A DNA stretch of 64,000 nucleotides. It comes from Variovorax sp. E3 (GTDB lineage: Bacteria > Pseudomonadota > Gammaproteobacteria > Burkholderiales > Burkholderiaceae_C). Where the stretch lies: positions 61,665 to 125,664 of the forward strand of contig NZ_MOWM01000006.1 of NCBI RefSeq assembly GCF_016082275.1. The letters run 5' to 3'. A model generated the notes under the pieces. The model searched no databases, had not been told where the DNA came from, and saw only the letters and a list, made by a program, of their open reading frames with translations. The position numbers were made by a program, and so were the translations under genes. Positions 47,156 through 56,758 of the stretch are shown here, one piece after another. The stretch's first letter is position 1. Every line of letters starts with the position of its first letter.

Positions 47156-47260
47156 TCAGACGGACTCGTGCGCGTTGCTGATCGCGCGCTGAGTGGCTGG
47201 CTCGAACCCCTTTTCGGAGGAGCCCGTGAGTTCCAATGTCTTGTAAACGTGCTCGGTCAT
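47156..47260 (-). pseudogene. Truncated dodecin (N-terminal half)
   Basis: 34 codons: MTEHVYKTLELTGSS followed by ATQRAISNAHESV and a stop. This is the start of dodecin, a small flavin-binding storage protein of about 68-70 residues; the second half with the flavin-stacking Trp is missing. It lies between ribBA and the GST gene of a flavin-using operon. As it stands it could not form the dodecamer. Confidence 0.6.
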
Positions 47261-47322
47261 GGTTGGCTCGTGTTGTTTCGGGGTGGTGTCTGGTTTGCCG
47301 ACCCGGCAAGCGGATCGGGGCA

Positions 47323-48543
47323 TCAGCCGCAAAACATGCCCAGGGGCATGTCCAGCTGGTGGCCCAGCCGGGTCTGCTTGGCCAACAGGTAACCGTGGTT
47401 CTCCCTGGTGGGGGGCGTGCACAGCGGCAGCCGCTCCACGATCTCCAGGCCGTGGCAGGACAGGCCGTGGTATTTGGCCGGGTTGTTGGTCATCAGCCGC
47501 ATGCTGGTGATGCCCAATTCCCGCAGGATGCTGCTGCCGACGGTGTAGTCGCGCGAGTCCACGGCCAGCCCGAGGGCGAGGTTCGCTTCGACGGTGTCCA
47601 TTCCCTCGTCCTGCAGCGCGTAGGCACGCAATTTGTGCGACAGGCCGATGCCCCGGCCTTCATGCCCGCGCAGGTACAGCAGCACGCCGCGCCCCTCCTT
47701 GCCGATCCTGGCCATCGAGGCTTCCAATTGCATGCGGCAGTCGCATCTCAGCGAGCCGAAGGTGTCGCCGGTCAGGCATTCGGAATGCACACGCACCAGC
47801 ACATCCGCGCTGCCCGCGACATCGCCCAGCACCAGCGCCACATGCTCGTGCGGGCTGCCGGCTTCGCGGTAGACGCAGGTTCGGAAGAGGCCGTGGCGGG
47901 TCGGAATCTTGGCCTCCGACTCCCGCCAGATCTTCGACTTCTCCGCCCGGTAGGCGACCAGGTCCGCGATGGAGACGAGAGGCAGGCCGTGCTGCCTGGC
48001 AAAGGCTTCGAGCTGCGGGCGACGGGCCATGGTGCCGTCGTCGTTGACCACTTCGGCCAGCACGCCGCCTGGCCGCAGGCCCGCCAGGCGCGTCAGGTCG
48101 ACCGCAGCCTCGGTATGCCCGGGGCGTGACAGCACGCCGCCGGGCACCGCCCGCAGGGGAAACACATGCCCGGGGCGGTTGAAGTCGCCCGCGACGGCCT
48201 GTGTGTCGACCAATGCGCGCACCGTTGCCGCGCGATCGGATGCCGAGATTCCGGTCGTGGTTCCGTGGCGGTAGTCGATCGTGACCGTGTAGGCGGTCTT
48301 CATCGAGTCCGTGTTGCGCTCGACCATCAGCGGCAGCTCGAGTTCGTCGAGCCGCTCGCCCGGGAGCCCGACGCAAAGCATGCCGCTCGTGTAGCGCACC
48401 ATGAAGGCGATCGCCTCGGGCGTCGCGAACTCGGCGGCGAGGATCAGATCCCCTTCGTTCTCGCGATCTTCGTCGTCCACGACGACGACGATCGATCCAC
48501 GCGCAAGCGCCTGCAGGGCGTCTTCAATCAGATCCAGTGCCAT
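47323..48543 (-). CDS. ribBA: RibBA: DHBP synthase / GTP cyclohydrolase II-like bifunctional riboflavin enzyme
   Basis: 406 residues. The RibB half has [14 protein letters not shown], the acidic loop of 3,4-dihydroxy-2-butanone-4-phosphate synthase, and [20 protein letters not shown]. The RibA half has the zinc cysteines in [20 protein letters not shown] and [19 protein letters not shown]. Both steps feed riboflavin and so FMN. Placed between an FMN reductase and an FMN monooxygenase, it looks like a pathway-dedicated extra copy that raises FMN supply rather than the housekeeping gene. Confidence 0.93.
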   Translation of the reverse strand: MALDLIEDALQALARGSIVVVVDDEDRENEGDLILAAEFATPEAIAFMVRYTSGMLCVGLPGERLDELELPLMVERNTDSMKTAYTVTIDYRHGTTTGISASDRAATVRALVDTQAVAGDFNRPGHVFPLRAVPGGVLSRPGHTEAAVDLTRLAGLRPGGVLAEVVNDDGTMARRPQLEAFARQHGLPLVSIADLVAYRAEKSKIWRESEAKIPTRHGLFRTCVYREAGSPHEHVALVLGDVAGSADVLVRVHSECLTGDTFGSLRCDCRMQLEASMARIGKEGRGVLLYLRGHEGRGIGLSHKLRAYALQDEGMDTVEANLALGLAVDSRDYTVGSSILRELGITSMRLMTNNPAKYHGLSCHGLEIVERLPLCTPPTRENHGYLLAKQTRLGHQLDMPLGMFCG

Positions 48544-48585
48544 TCATCCTCCGCTTGATTGATGGGGTATCCGGCCGCGCACGGC

Positions 48586-49170
48586 TCAGGCACCCGGGGC
48601 GCCTGCCGGCGCGGCCAGCGCGACGGCCAGCTCGTCGACGCAGCGTTCGAGCCGCGCCAGAAAGCTCTCGCCGAGCGCGCCCGAAGCCTCGAAGTCATGC
48701 GGCAAGCCGTAGAGTCCCCGCGTGGCCACGCGCGCATCGAAGAACAGGAACAGCGGCCGCAGGTGGTAGTCGATCACCGAGGCGTGCGCGGGCGATGCAC
48801 CCGTGGCCGTCAGAAGCACGGGCTTGCGCGCGAAGGCGTCCATTTCGAAGAGATCGAACAGATGCTTGAACAGGCCCGTGTACGCGCCCTTGTAGACCGC
48901 CGTGCCCACGACCAGCGCGTCGGCGTCCTGGATCTGCTGCAAGACGGCAGCGAGCGCGGGCTTCGCCTTGGATCGCTCGGTGGTGTGGCCCAGCTCGGGG
49001 CCGGCGTCGACCAGGTCCAGGAGGGCGGTGCTTGCCAAGCCTCTTCTGGCGGCCGACTCCAGCACGGCCTGCACCAGCGTGCGTGTGCGCGAGGGGCGCG
49101 ACCAGTTGCCGGCCACGCCCACGATGTGCGGCTTGCGGGGAGCGACCGAATCGCTTTGCTCTGTTGCCAT
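48586..49170 (-). CDS. NAD(P)H-dependent FMN reductase (SsuE-like)
   Basis: 194 residues from the ATG at 49170. The flavodoxin-like start IVGVAGNWSRPSRTRTLVQA, and ALVVGTAVYKGAYTGLFKHL and KPVLLTATGASPAHAS, are SsuE/MsuE features. It would supply FMNH2 to the monooxygenase at the end of the operon. It is the first gene of that operon and diverges from the CitF-like gene with 281 bases between the starts. Confidence 0.9.
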   Translation of the reverse strand: MATEQSDSVAPRKPHIVGVAGNWSRPSRTRTLVQAVLESAARRGLASTALLDLVDAGPELGHTTERSKAKPALAAVLQQIQDADALVVGTAVYKGAYTGLFKHLFDLFEMDAFARKPVLLTATGASPAHASVIDYHLRPLFLFFDARVATRGLYGLPHDFEASGALGESFLARLERCVDELAVALAAPAGAPGA

Positions 49171-49451
49171 GCGGGGCTCCATGTTTGTTTTGATTTATGC
49201 CGTGCGTTTGCTCGCAGCGGTGGTGTCATGGAGCCGGATGCTAGGCACGCCCCTCGCATCGCGGAAGCTGATTCTCAACAAGCAGCCTGGTCGAAAATTC
49301 AAACTCCCTAGAAACCCTAACCAGGCGCTTGCCGAGCAGCTGTGGGCTCTTGCGCGTGCCTGCGAAAACTTCGAAGGCCACATCGCGAGAATCTGATTCC
49401 ACGTGCGCACGGGGTGGGGCATTCTTTGACGAAGCACTGCCAGGAGCCCTC

Positions 49452-50984
49452 ATGACTGCTCGAAACGAACTGCCGCGATTCATTGACGGGTACGGCCGCG
49501 TCGTGCCCTTTGCCGGCGCCTGCATGGAGCCGCCGCCCGCCCAGATCGCGGTGCCGAAGACCCGTTTTCAGGGGCAACGCAAGCTGCTCAAGAGCATCGG
49601 TGACGCGTTCGATGCGTGCGCCATCGGCGATGGCGCCACGCTCTCGTTCCACCACCATCTGCGCAACGGCGATCAGGTACTCAACATGGTGCTGGTCGAG
49701 GCATCCAGACGGGGGCTTCGAGGCCTGACGTTGGCCGCGAGTTCGCTGTTTCCGGTTCATGCACCGCTTGTGGATCACATCCGAAGCGGAGTCGTCGGGC
49801 GCATCTTCACGGCATACATGTCGGGCCCGGTCGCGGATGCCGTGTCCCGGGGCGTGATGGCCGTGCCTGCGGTGATGCAGACCCATGGCGGTCGAGCCCG
49901 AGCCATCGAGTCGGAAGATCTGAAGATCGACGTTGCCTTCATCGCGGCCCCGGCGTGTGACGACTACGGCAACATCAACGGCGTCCAGGGGCGCGCCGCG
50001 TGCGGGCCTTTGGGGTATGCGATGGTCGATGCGCAGTATGCCGCCATGGTGGTCGCCGTCACCGATAGTCTTGTTCCCTATCCGGCTTGCCCGATCGATA
50101 TCTCCCAGGAATGCGTGGACTTCGTCGTCGTCGTGCCCTCCATTGGCGACCCCGCGGGAATTCTCTCGGGCACCACCAACCCGACCACCGAGCCGGTGGG
50201 GCTGCAGATCGCCGCCACGGCAGCGGCGGTGGTGGAAGCGTCCGGGCTGCTGGGCAGCGACTTTTCGTTCCAGACAGGGGCTGGAGGCGTCTCGCTTGCC
50301 GTGGCGGCCGAGGTCGCCGCCGTGATGTCCCGGCTCGGCGTGCAAGGCAGCTTCGCCGCGGGCGGCGTGACGGGCGCTTTGTGCGAGATGCTCGAGCGCG
50401 GACTCTTTCGCGCGATCTTCGACGTGCAGTGCTTCGATCTGCGAGCCGTGGAGTCTTACCGCCGGGACCGGCGGCACATGGCAATGTCGGCCTCGCTATA
50501 CGCCAACCCGTGGGGGCGGGGTGCCGTCGTCGACCGCCTGAGCGCGATGATCCTGGGGGCCGCGGAGGTGGACATCGACTTCAACGTCAATGTCACCACG
50601 GGAGCCTCCGGGCGAATTCTGGGGGGATCGGGCGGGCATGCCGATACGGCCGATGGCGCGCGCTTGGCCATCGTGACCACGCGCCTGGCGGCCGGCGCAG
50701 GCCCGAAGCTGGTCGAGCGCGTCGGCTGTGCGACGACGCCGGGCGCCACCATCGACGTGGTGGTCACCGAGGCGGGCGTCGCTGTCAACCCGAGAAGAGA
50801 GGAACTGGCTTGCAGGCTCAAGGCCTCTGGCATTGCGGTGAAATCGATGGAGCAGTTGCGCGCCGCTGCCGATGCCTTGGGCAAGCCCGCGGCGAGCGGT
50901 CGCTCGCGGCAGGGCCCCATCGTCGCCGTGGTCGAGTACCGCGATGGGACCGTGATCGACGTGGTGCATCGCGCGCCCGATTGA
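49452..50984 (+). CDS. Citrate lyase alpha subunit-like (CitF) CoA-transferase
   Basis: 510 residues, the length of CitF. CAGGAG precedes the ATG at 49452. Features: GATLSFHHHLRNGDQVLNMV, PLVDHIRSGVVGRIFTAYMS, GDPAGILSGTTNPTTEPVG, FQTGAGGVSLAVA and DFNVNVTTGASGRILGGSGG. CitF normally swaps acetyl-ACP for citryl-ACP together with CitE and the CitD carrier. Neither is encoded nearby, so this one may act as a stand-alone acyl-CoA transferase for the pathway, in line with the family III CoA-transferase downstream. Confidence 0.85.
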   Translation: MTARNELPRFIDGYGRVVPFAGACMEPPPAQIAVPKTRFQGQRKLLKSIGDAFDACAIGDGATLSFHHHLRNGDQVLNMVLVEASRRGLRGLTLAASSLFPVHAPLVDHIRSGVVGRIFTAYMSGPVADAVSRGVMAVPAVMQTHGGRARAIESEDLKIDVAFIAAPACDDYGNINGVQGRAACGPLGYAMVDAQYAAMVVAVTDSLVPYPACPIDISQECVDFVVVVPSIGDPAGILSGTTNPTTEPVGLQIAATAAAVVEASGLLGSDFSFQTGAGGVSLAVAAEVAAVMSRLGVQGSFAAGGVTGALCEMLERGLFRAIFDVQCFDLRAVESYRRDRRHMAMSASLYANPWGRGAVVDRLSAMILGAAEVDIDFNVNVTTGASGRILGGSGGHADTADGARLAIVTTRLAAGAGPKLVERVGCATTPGATIDVVVTEAGVAVNPRREELACRLKASGIAVKSMEQLRAAADALGKPAASGRSRQGPIVAVVEYRDGTVIDVVHRAPD

Positions 50985-51029
50985 GCCCGGCGTTGATCGT
51001 CGGGGTGGACTGTCCTTGCCCCCGTCGGT

Positions 51030-52118
51030 TCAGGGGGAGATCGCAACCTTCAAGACACCATCGCGCTGATGGCTGAACAGGTCGTAGGCCTCCACGATCT
51101 GGTCGAGCTTGAAGCGGTGCGTGACCAGGGCGCCAAGGTCCACGCGGCCGGATTCCAGCACGGACATCATTCGTCGCATGCGCTCCTTGCCGCCCGGGCA
51201 CAGCGTTGTCACGATGCGATGATCGCCGAGGCCGGCCACGAAGGCATCCACCGGGATTTTCAGGTCGGAGGAATAGACCCCCAGGCTGGAAAGGGTCCCG
51301 CCGGGGCGCAGCACGCGCAGTGCGGCTTCGAAGGTGGCTTGGGTGCCCAGCGCCTCGATGGCGGCGTCCACGCCGCGGCCGTTGGTCAGGCGCAGGATCT
51401 CCTGCACAGGATCGACCTTGCTGGCGTCGATGACCACGTCGGCGCCGAGGCGCTTGGAGGTCTCCAGGCGCTTGGCGAGCAGGTCGACCGCGATCACCAT
51501 GCTGGCACCGCTCAGGCGTGCGCCTGCCACCGCGCACAGGCCCACCGGCCCTTGCGCGAACACCGCGACGATGTCTCCCAACCGCACATTGGCATTCTCG
51601 ATGCCGGCGAAGCCGGTCGTCATGATGTCCGGGCACATCAGAACCTGCTCGTCCGTCAAGCCGTCCGGCACCGGCGTGAGGTTGAACATCGCGTCGGGCA
51701 CGACCACGTATTCGGCCTGGCAGCCGTCGATGGTGTTACCCAGATGCCAACCGCCCAGCGGCTTCCATCCGCTGGGCGTGCCGGGGCCGTCGTGTGAGCA
51801 GAAGCCGCACTGGCACGCATTGCTCCAGCCGCCCGGTGTGATGGAGCCCGTGATGGCGCGTTGTCCTTCGTGGTAGCCCTTCACGGCGGAGCCGAGCTTT
51901 TCGATGACGCCGACCGGCTCGTGCCCGATGGTCAATCCTCGTTCCACCGGGTACTCGCCCTTGAGGATGTGAATGTCGGTGCCGCAGATGGTGGTTGTCG
52001 TGATGCGCAGCAGCGCATCGTTCGGACCCACATCGGGAACAGGCTTGTCCTCGAGCACGATCCGGCCGGGCTCCGCAAAGACGGCGGCCTTCATCATCTG
52101 CTTGGTGTTTTTGTACAT
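51030..52118 (-). CDS. Zinc-dependent NAD(P) alcohol dehydrogenase
   Basis: 362 residues from the ATG at 52118 with an AAGGAGA site. The catalytic zinc set is seen in TTICGTDIHILKG and GHEPVGVIE. The structural-zinc loop is unusual (CQCGFCSHDGPG only). The cofactor fold VFAQGPVGLCAVAGARLSGA has an altered glycine motif. It is similar to the isopropanol or butanediol type. It ends 45 bases from the CitF-like stop, tail to tail, and follows the family III CoA-transferase gene on the same strand. Confidence 0.9.
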   Translation of the reverse strand: MYKNTKQMMKAAVFAEPGRIVLEDKPVPDVGPNDALLRITTTTICGTDIHILKGEYPVERGLTIGHEPVGVIEKLGSAVKGYHEGQRAITGSITPGGWSNACQCGFCSHDGPGTPSGWKPLGGWHLGNTIDGCQAEYVVVPDAMFNLTPVPDGLTDEQVLMCPDIMTTGFAGIENANVRLGDIVAVFAQGPVGLCAVAGARLSGASMVIAVDLLAKRLETSKRLGADVVIDASKVDPVQEILRLTNGRGVDAAIEALGTQATFEAALRVLRPGGTLSSLGVYSSDLKIPVDAFVAGLGDHRIVTTLCPGGKERMRRMMSVLESGRVDLGALVTHRFKLDQIVEAYDLFSHQRDGVLKVAISP

Positions 52119-52205
52119 CAAAGTCTCCTTGTTGGTGGTCAATGGCAGGTTTTCAGTTTGAAAGAGGCGCGCTTGCCGCATACCCGGAGCCAAGCGCACA
52201 TTTCT

Positions 52206-53351
52206 TTACCGCAGGATGCTGACGGGCGCGGCGAACTCGCCTCGGATCCGCTTGCTGTGTTGATCGATGGCGGGCACGGGCGCAAAGCTCTCGTCGTCCC
52301 ATTCCGTGAGATAGGGCGTGGCCGGCACCTGCACCTGGTGCCCGTTGACCTTCATCGGCCGGGTCCGCAGTTGAGGGTGGTCGATCAGTTCGCGCACCGA
52401 ATTGATGGCGCCGTAGGCGGTCTGCGCATCGGTCAAACGGTCGACCGCCTGCGAGCAGCTCAGCGCATTGAAGACCTCCTGGATCAACGCCTCGAGCGCC
52501 TCCCGGTTGCGGGTGCGAACGTTGTTGTTGCAGAAGCGAGGATCCTCTGCCAGCGCGGGCTGGCGCATCACCTGGCCGCAGAAGTTGCGCCATTCCCGCT
52601 CGTTCTGGATGGACAGCACGAGCTCGCGTCCGTCGCTGCAGGTGAATGCGCCGTAGGGTGCGATGCTCGGGTGCTTCAGACCCACCCGGCCAGGGGCGCC
52701 GGCGCCATAGCGCGCCTGCAGGTAGGGGACGGTCATGAGTTCGGCTGCGGAATCGAACAGCGACACCTTGATGGCGCTGCCGCGTCCGGTTTTTTCTCGT
52801 TGCAGCAGCGCTTGCTGGATGCCGATGAGGGCGTTCATCCCGGCGGTGATGTCGCAGATCGATACGCCGATGCGGCCCCAGGGCCCAGGCGCGCCGCTGA
52901 CGGCGACCAGGCCGCTTTCGGCCTGCACCAAAAGATCGTAGGCTTTCAGGTCGCACAAGGGCCCCGACTCGCCGTAGCCGGAAATGTCGCAAGTAATAAG
53001 TCCGGGGAATTGCTCGCGCAATTCGGAAGAGCCGAACCCGAGGCGGGCGGCCGCCCCGGGCGCGAAGTTCTGGATGTAGACGTCGGCTTGGGCGATGAGC
53101 GCGTGCAGCTGCGCCTTGTCGTTCTCGTCGCGCAAGTTCAACGCCAGGGATTCCTTTCCCCGGTTGATCCACACGAAATAGGAAGATTGCCCGAACACGG
53201 CGTCGTCGTACCCGCGTGCGAAGTCGCCCTCGGGCCGCTCGACCTTGATGACGCGGGCACCGGCATCGGCCAGGCGGCTCGAGCAATAGGGCGCGGCGAC
53301 CGCTTGCTCCAGCGCGACGACGGTGATGCCGGCGAGAGGTTTTTGTGGCAT
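52206..53351 (-). CDS. CoA-transferase family III (CaiB/Frc-like)
   Basis: 381 residues. LAGITVVALEQAVAAPYCSS and ARVIKVERPEGDFARGYDD are the N-terminal CoA-binding pattern, with the catalytic Asp in AYDLLVQAESGL; ITAGMNALIGIQQAL follows. It moves CoA between a thioester and a free acid. AGGAG precedes the ATG at 53351. The alcohol dehydrogenase follows 87 bases downstream, so the pair is probably an operon. Confidence 0.92.
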   Translation of the reverse strand: MPQKPLAGITVVALEQAVAAPYCSSRLADAGARVIKVERPEGDFARGYDDAVFGQSSYFVWINRGKESLALNLRDENDKAQLHALIAQADVYIQNFAPGAAARLGFGSSELREQFPGLITCDISGYGESGPLCDLKAYDLLVQAESGLVAVSGAPGPWGRIGVSICDITAGMNALIGIQQALLQREKTGRGSAIKVSLFDSAAELMTVPYLQARYGAGAPGRVGLKHPSIAPYGAFTCSDGRELVLSIQNEREWRNFCGQVMRQPALAEDPRFCNNNVRTRNREALEALIQEVFNALSCSQAVDRLTDAQTAYGAINSVRELIDHPQLRTRPMKVNGHQVQVPATPYLTEWDDESFAPVPAIDQHSKRIRGEFAAPVSILR

Positions 53352-53656
53352 GAAACTCCTTTGAAGGGGAAGGCAAGCGAGCCCTGAGGATGAGCTGGGC
53401 CGGGTCGAGCCGGGCTTGCGTGCTTACGTGCATTCTTCGAAATGTGCGCCGGGCCTGTCCATCCGAACTTCGACAAGGGGGGCTTGCCAAAAATGCGCCT
53501 GGGGTAACTACGGGGTGGTGGTGACAGCGCCCGGCGAGAGGGGGCTAGGGTTTCTCTGGACTTCGAGTCGGTGGCAGGTTCGATTGACCAGAATCAGCTT
53601 CTGCACTGGATGCCCGATGCCTAGCATTCGAGCGATACCCCTGCCAAGAGCCCACC
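53352..53656. other. Divergent promoter region
   Basis: 305 bases between the CoA-transferase gene (minus) and the flavin reductase-LysR fusion (plus). It must hold both promoters. I see no clear operator or repeat. Confidence 0.4.
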
Positions 53657-54781
53657 ATGAGCATCCAGACCGCAGATACGTCCCAAGTCACCGCCGAATT
53701 CAAACGGGCCATGCGCCGCCTGGCAGCGACCGTGACCATCATCAGCACCGCCGACGTCAACGGCAATCGGTACGGCATGACCGCGACGGCCGTCAACTCG
53801 CTGTCGATGGACCCGCCCTCGCTTCTGATCTGCGTCAACCACAGCGCCAGCATTCATGCGCCATTGATCGGACGCGAGCGCTTCTGCGTGAATGTCCTGA
53901 CGACCGAGCACGAGGACCTGGTCAGCGCTTTCAGCGGAAAGCTGAAAGGAGACGCGCGTTTCCAGGTCGGCGAATGGCGCAACGAGGATGGTGGGATGCC
54001 GTACCTTGAAGGTGCGCAGAGCAACTTGTTCTGCGACATCGTCAGCGTGCTTCCGTTCGGTAGCCATTCCATCGTGATCGGGCGCGTGACGGCAGTGCGC
54101 GTCGAGGAGGGCATTCGGCCTCTGATCTTCACCGACGGTAAGTTGGGGGCCACCGAGTCGCTCACGGGGCACGTGCGCATCTCCTCCAATCTTTCGACCC
54201 TTACGCAGTTTCTACCGGCGGACACCGAGTCCTTCCTGAAGAGGCATCCATTGATCCAGGTGCACCTCGAGGAGCGGGTCAGCACCGCGGTCGTGACGGC
54301 CGTCCAGGAGAATGCCTGCGACATCGGCTTCATCGTCGAGGGACCGAAGACGAACGGGCTCGAAGTGATTCCCTATCGCGAGGATCGTCTCGTCCTCACG
54401 GTGCCGGCGGACCATCCGTTGGCCGGGAAGACATCCGTCAAGTTCGTGGATACCTTGGACTACGACTACGTCGGGCTGCATACCGGCAGTCAGATCAACC
54501 TGCAGATTCAGCGCGTTGCAGCGGAGTTGGATCGGGCATGGCGCTGCCGCATGCAAGTTCATACCTATGACGCCCTCGCAGCCATGGTTCAGGCGGGCCT
54601 TGGCATCGGGATGATTCCCTGCAACATGGCGCAGCTCTATGCGAAGGCGATGAATATCAAGGTCGTAGAAATCGACGAGACGTGGACGCATCGCCGGCAC
54701 GCGATTGTCATTCGCTCCTACAACAGTCTGCAGGCGGCCGGAAGACGGCTTGTGGATCACCTCAAGCGCTGTTCGCCTTGA
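53657..54781 (+). CDS. Chimeric protein: flavin reductase domain fused to LysR effector-binding domain
   Basis: 374 residues in one unbroken frame. Residues 1-165 form a complete FMN-binding flavin reductase domain (HpaC/RutF type): VTAEFKRAMRRLAATVTIIS, MTATAVNSLSMDPPSLLICV, ERFCVNVL, SHSIVIGRVTAVRV and PLIFTDGKLGA. From residue 170 (TGHVRISSNLSTLTQFLPAD) it becomes the effector domain of a LysR regulator, to the end (LVDHLKRCSP); no winged helix is present. The join falls exactly between the last reductase strand and the first effector strand. Either a deletion fused two adjacent genes or this is a ligand-sensing reductase. The effector half is related to the LysR at 55619-56515. Confidence 0.85.
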   Translation: MSIQTADTSQVTAEFKRAMRRLAATVTIISTADVNGNRYGMTATAVNSLSMDPPSLLICVNHSASIHAPLIGRERFCVNVLTTEHEDLVSAFSGKLKGDARFQVGEWRNEDGGMPYLEGAQSNLFCDIVSVLPFGSHSIVIGRVTAVRVEEGIRPLIFTDGKLGATESLTGHVRISSNLSTLTQFLPADTESFLKRHPLIQVHLEERVSTAVVTAVQENACDIGFIVEGPKTNGLEVIPYREDRLVLTVPADHPLAGKTSVKFVDTLDYDYVGLHTGSQINLQIQRVAAELDRAWRCRMQVHTYDALAAMVQAGLGIGMIPCNMAQLYAKAMNIKVVEIDETWTHRRHAIVIRSYNSLQAAGRRLVDHLKRCSP

Positions 54782-55042
54782 ACCTGGAAAGCCCGCGCCG
54801 ACTTCGCGAACGAGCGGGTTGCCACGGCGTTCTGCAGCTCGACCGCAAAGGGTGCGATGTCGTCTATCGAAGGGGGTGCCAATGGGCTGACAGTTTTGAT
54901 CCATCTCATTCACGCGAGAAGGCGCGGCCGGCTCGCAATCGGACGAATGTTGATTTCGCTGGCGTCTACGCCCGCACAGGACACGACGCGACCCGGTAGG
55001 TCAAGGCGGAATCGATCGAAAGACTTTCATTCTGGAGTTTCC

Positions 55043-55429
55043 ATGTCATTCAAAAAGAACGTCGGTGCCATCAGCGACTACAACGCAGTTCATCAGAACA
55101 TCAAGGAAGGCTACGTCCAGGGATTGATCGAAGGCAACCTTGAACTGATCCTCAGTTCGTTCCACACCGACGCCACAATGTTCGGCTTCTTCGAGGGCGC
55201 GCTGCTCGGCGGCTCGATCAGAAACTTGAGCGAATACGTCAAGCAGTATGGTCCCGCGAAAAACATGACGTCGCGTATCGACGTGCTGGACATGACCGAG
55301 ACCCTGGCGGTGGTTCGACTCGAACTGGAAAACGCGGCCTGCGGCAAGGACTACACCGACTTTCACGCCCTCATCAAGATTGAAGGCAAGTGGCGAATTG
55401 TCTCCAAGATGTTCCATATGTACGGGTGA
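55043..55429 (+). CDS. NTF2-like (SnoaL/lumazine-binding fold) protein
   Basis: 128 residues: EGYVQGLIEGNLELILSSFH, ATMFGFFEGALLGG and YTDFHALIKIEGKWRIVSKM are the cone-shaped NTF2 fold. GGAG precedes the ATG. Such proteins are small enzymes or binding proteins beside catabolic operons. The 261 bases before it carry no gene I recognise. Confidence 0.75.
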   Translation: MSFKKNVGAISDYNAVHQNIKEGYVQGLIEGNLELILSSFHTDATMFGFFEGALLGGSIRNLSEYVKQYGPAKNMTSRIDVLDMTETLAVVRLELENAACGKDYTDFHALIKIEGKWRIVSKMFHMYG

Positions 55430-55618
55430 TTGACTTGCACGGGAGCTCCGGAACCGCTTCCCGACTCCCTGCAATCGATGTGCCGCTTCGACAAGGCCCG
55501 GTCTGGCGCATGGCTCCATCGGGATCGACGCGTCCGGGTACGTGCAATGCCATGGATGCGCCTGGTGCGAGGACGATCTGCAACTCGCGGGCAGCGAAGG
55601 CCTGCGCAAAGGCGATGA

Positions 55619-56515
55619 CTAGCCGGTTTTCGATGCCGCGCAAAGATGGTTCAAAAGACTCCCGATCGAGCCATTGCCGACGCTGTCCTTGCGTACGCAT
55701 ATCAGCATATTTCGCTGTGCCCAGCTCTCCGCCAGGGGGCGAACTACCAGGCCCATTCCCGCGCCGATCGCCGTGGCGGCCTGAAAGGGGAGCAGGCCGA
55801 TGCCCATGCCGGATTGCACCATTCGGCAGACTGCCTCGAAGCTGCGCACTTGTATGCGCAACTGCAGCGTTTTCTCGGCGACGACAGCCTGCTCGGCAAG
55901 CAGCCGCATCATCGAAGCGCCGCTCTCCAGCGCGACAACATCGTGATCCAGCACGTCGACAAAACGAAGACCCTCGCGGGCCGCGAGTTCGTGATTGCCG
56001 GGGATCACGGCCGCCAAGCGGTCATTGCGATAGGGGAAGAACTCCAGGCCGTCCACGCGCGGCCCTTCCACGATGATGCCGACGTCGGCCTCCGCGGACA
56101 GCACGGCTTTGACGATCTCGGGGCTCCAGCGTTCCTCGATGACCAAGCGGATTTCCGGATGCAAGCGAGAGAAATCCGCCAGGTCGCTGGGCAGATACTC
56201 CGTCATCGCGGATGTGTTCGCCATCAGCCGCAACACGCCTCGCCGTCCGGCCGCGTGGTCGCTCATGTCCGCTTGCATCTGGTTCATCAGCATGAGGAGG
56301 GACTTGGCATGCATGAGCAGGGTTTCCCCTGCCGGCGTCAGCTCGACGCCTCGCGGCGAGCGCTCCAGAAGCGGTGTCTTGAACCGATGCTCCAGCAGGG
56401 CGATGCGGCGGCTGGCGGCAGCCAGGCCGATGTACGAGGCGTCCGCCGCCTTTGTGAGGCTGTGCAGTTCGGCTGCCCGGACGAAAAGTGCGAGGGAATC
56501 AATGTTGGGCAGCAT
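55619..56515 (-). CDS. LysR-family transcriptional regulator
   Basis: 298 residues from the ATG at 56515 (MLPNIDSLALFVRAAELHSL); a start 12 codons earlier is possible. The helix-turn-helix region reads AAASRRIALLEHRFKTPLLE. The effector domain (YLPSDLADFSRLHPEIRLVI, DVGIIVEGPRVDGLEFFPYR) closely follows that of the flavin reductase fusion at 53657-54781, so the two probably sense related compounds. Confidence 0.88.
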   Translation of the reverse strand: MLPNIDSLALFVRAAELHSLTKAADASYIGLAAASRRIALLEHRFKTPLLERSPRGVELTPAGETLLMHAKSLLMLMNQMQADMSDHAAGRRGVLRLMANTSAMTEYLPSDLADFSRLHPEIRLVIEERWSPEIVKAVLSAEADVGIIVEGPRVDGLEFFPYRNDRLAAVIPGNHELAAREGLRFVDVLDHDVVALESGASMMRLLAEQAVVAEKTLQLRIQVRSFEAVCRMVQSGMGIGLLPFQAATAIGAGMGLVVRPLAESWAQRNMLICVRKDSVGNGSIGSLLNHLCAASKTG

Positions 56516-56758
56516 GGCGCATCGGGGGGTGGAACGGGCGAGATGCGGCATGCCTCAGAGCCGCAGCGCGCGCATGACTCGAAGACGCGCGGCGCGCAAT
56601 TTTGCGATGGAACGCCCATGTCCTCTATCCAAAATCGGCGTATCTTTTGGCGATGCGGGCGCCCGGTATCTTGATGCTCCCTTTGCAAGGGCGTACCCGT
56701 TGCAAAGGGCCCTTTTGCAGGTAGGTTTTCTAAAGGTTTGGAAAGAGGAGATTGCGTC

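Noticed and set aside
54782..55042. Possible small gene between the fusion gene and the NTF2-like gene
   Set aside because: Open codons exist (54857 on), but the translation has no family pattern and the real ribosome site lies at 55043.
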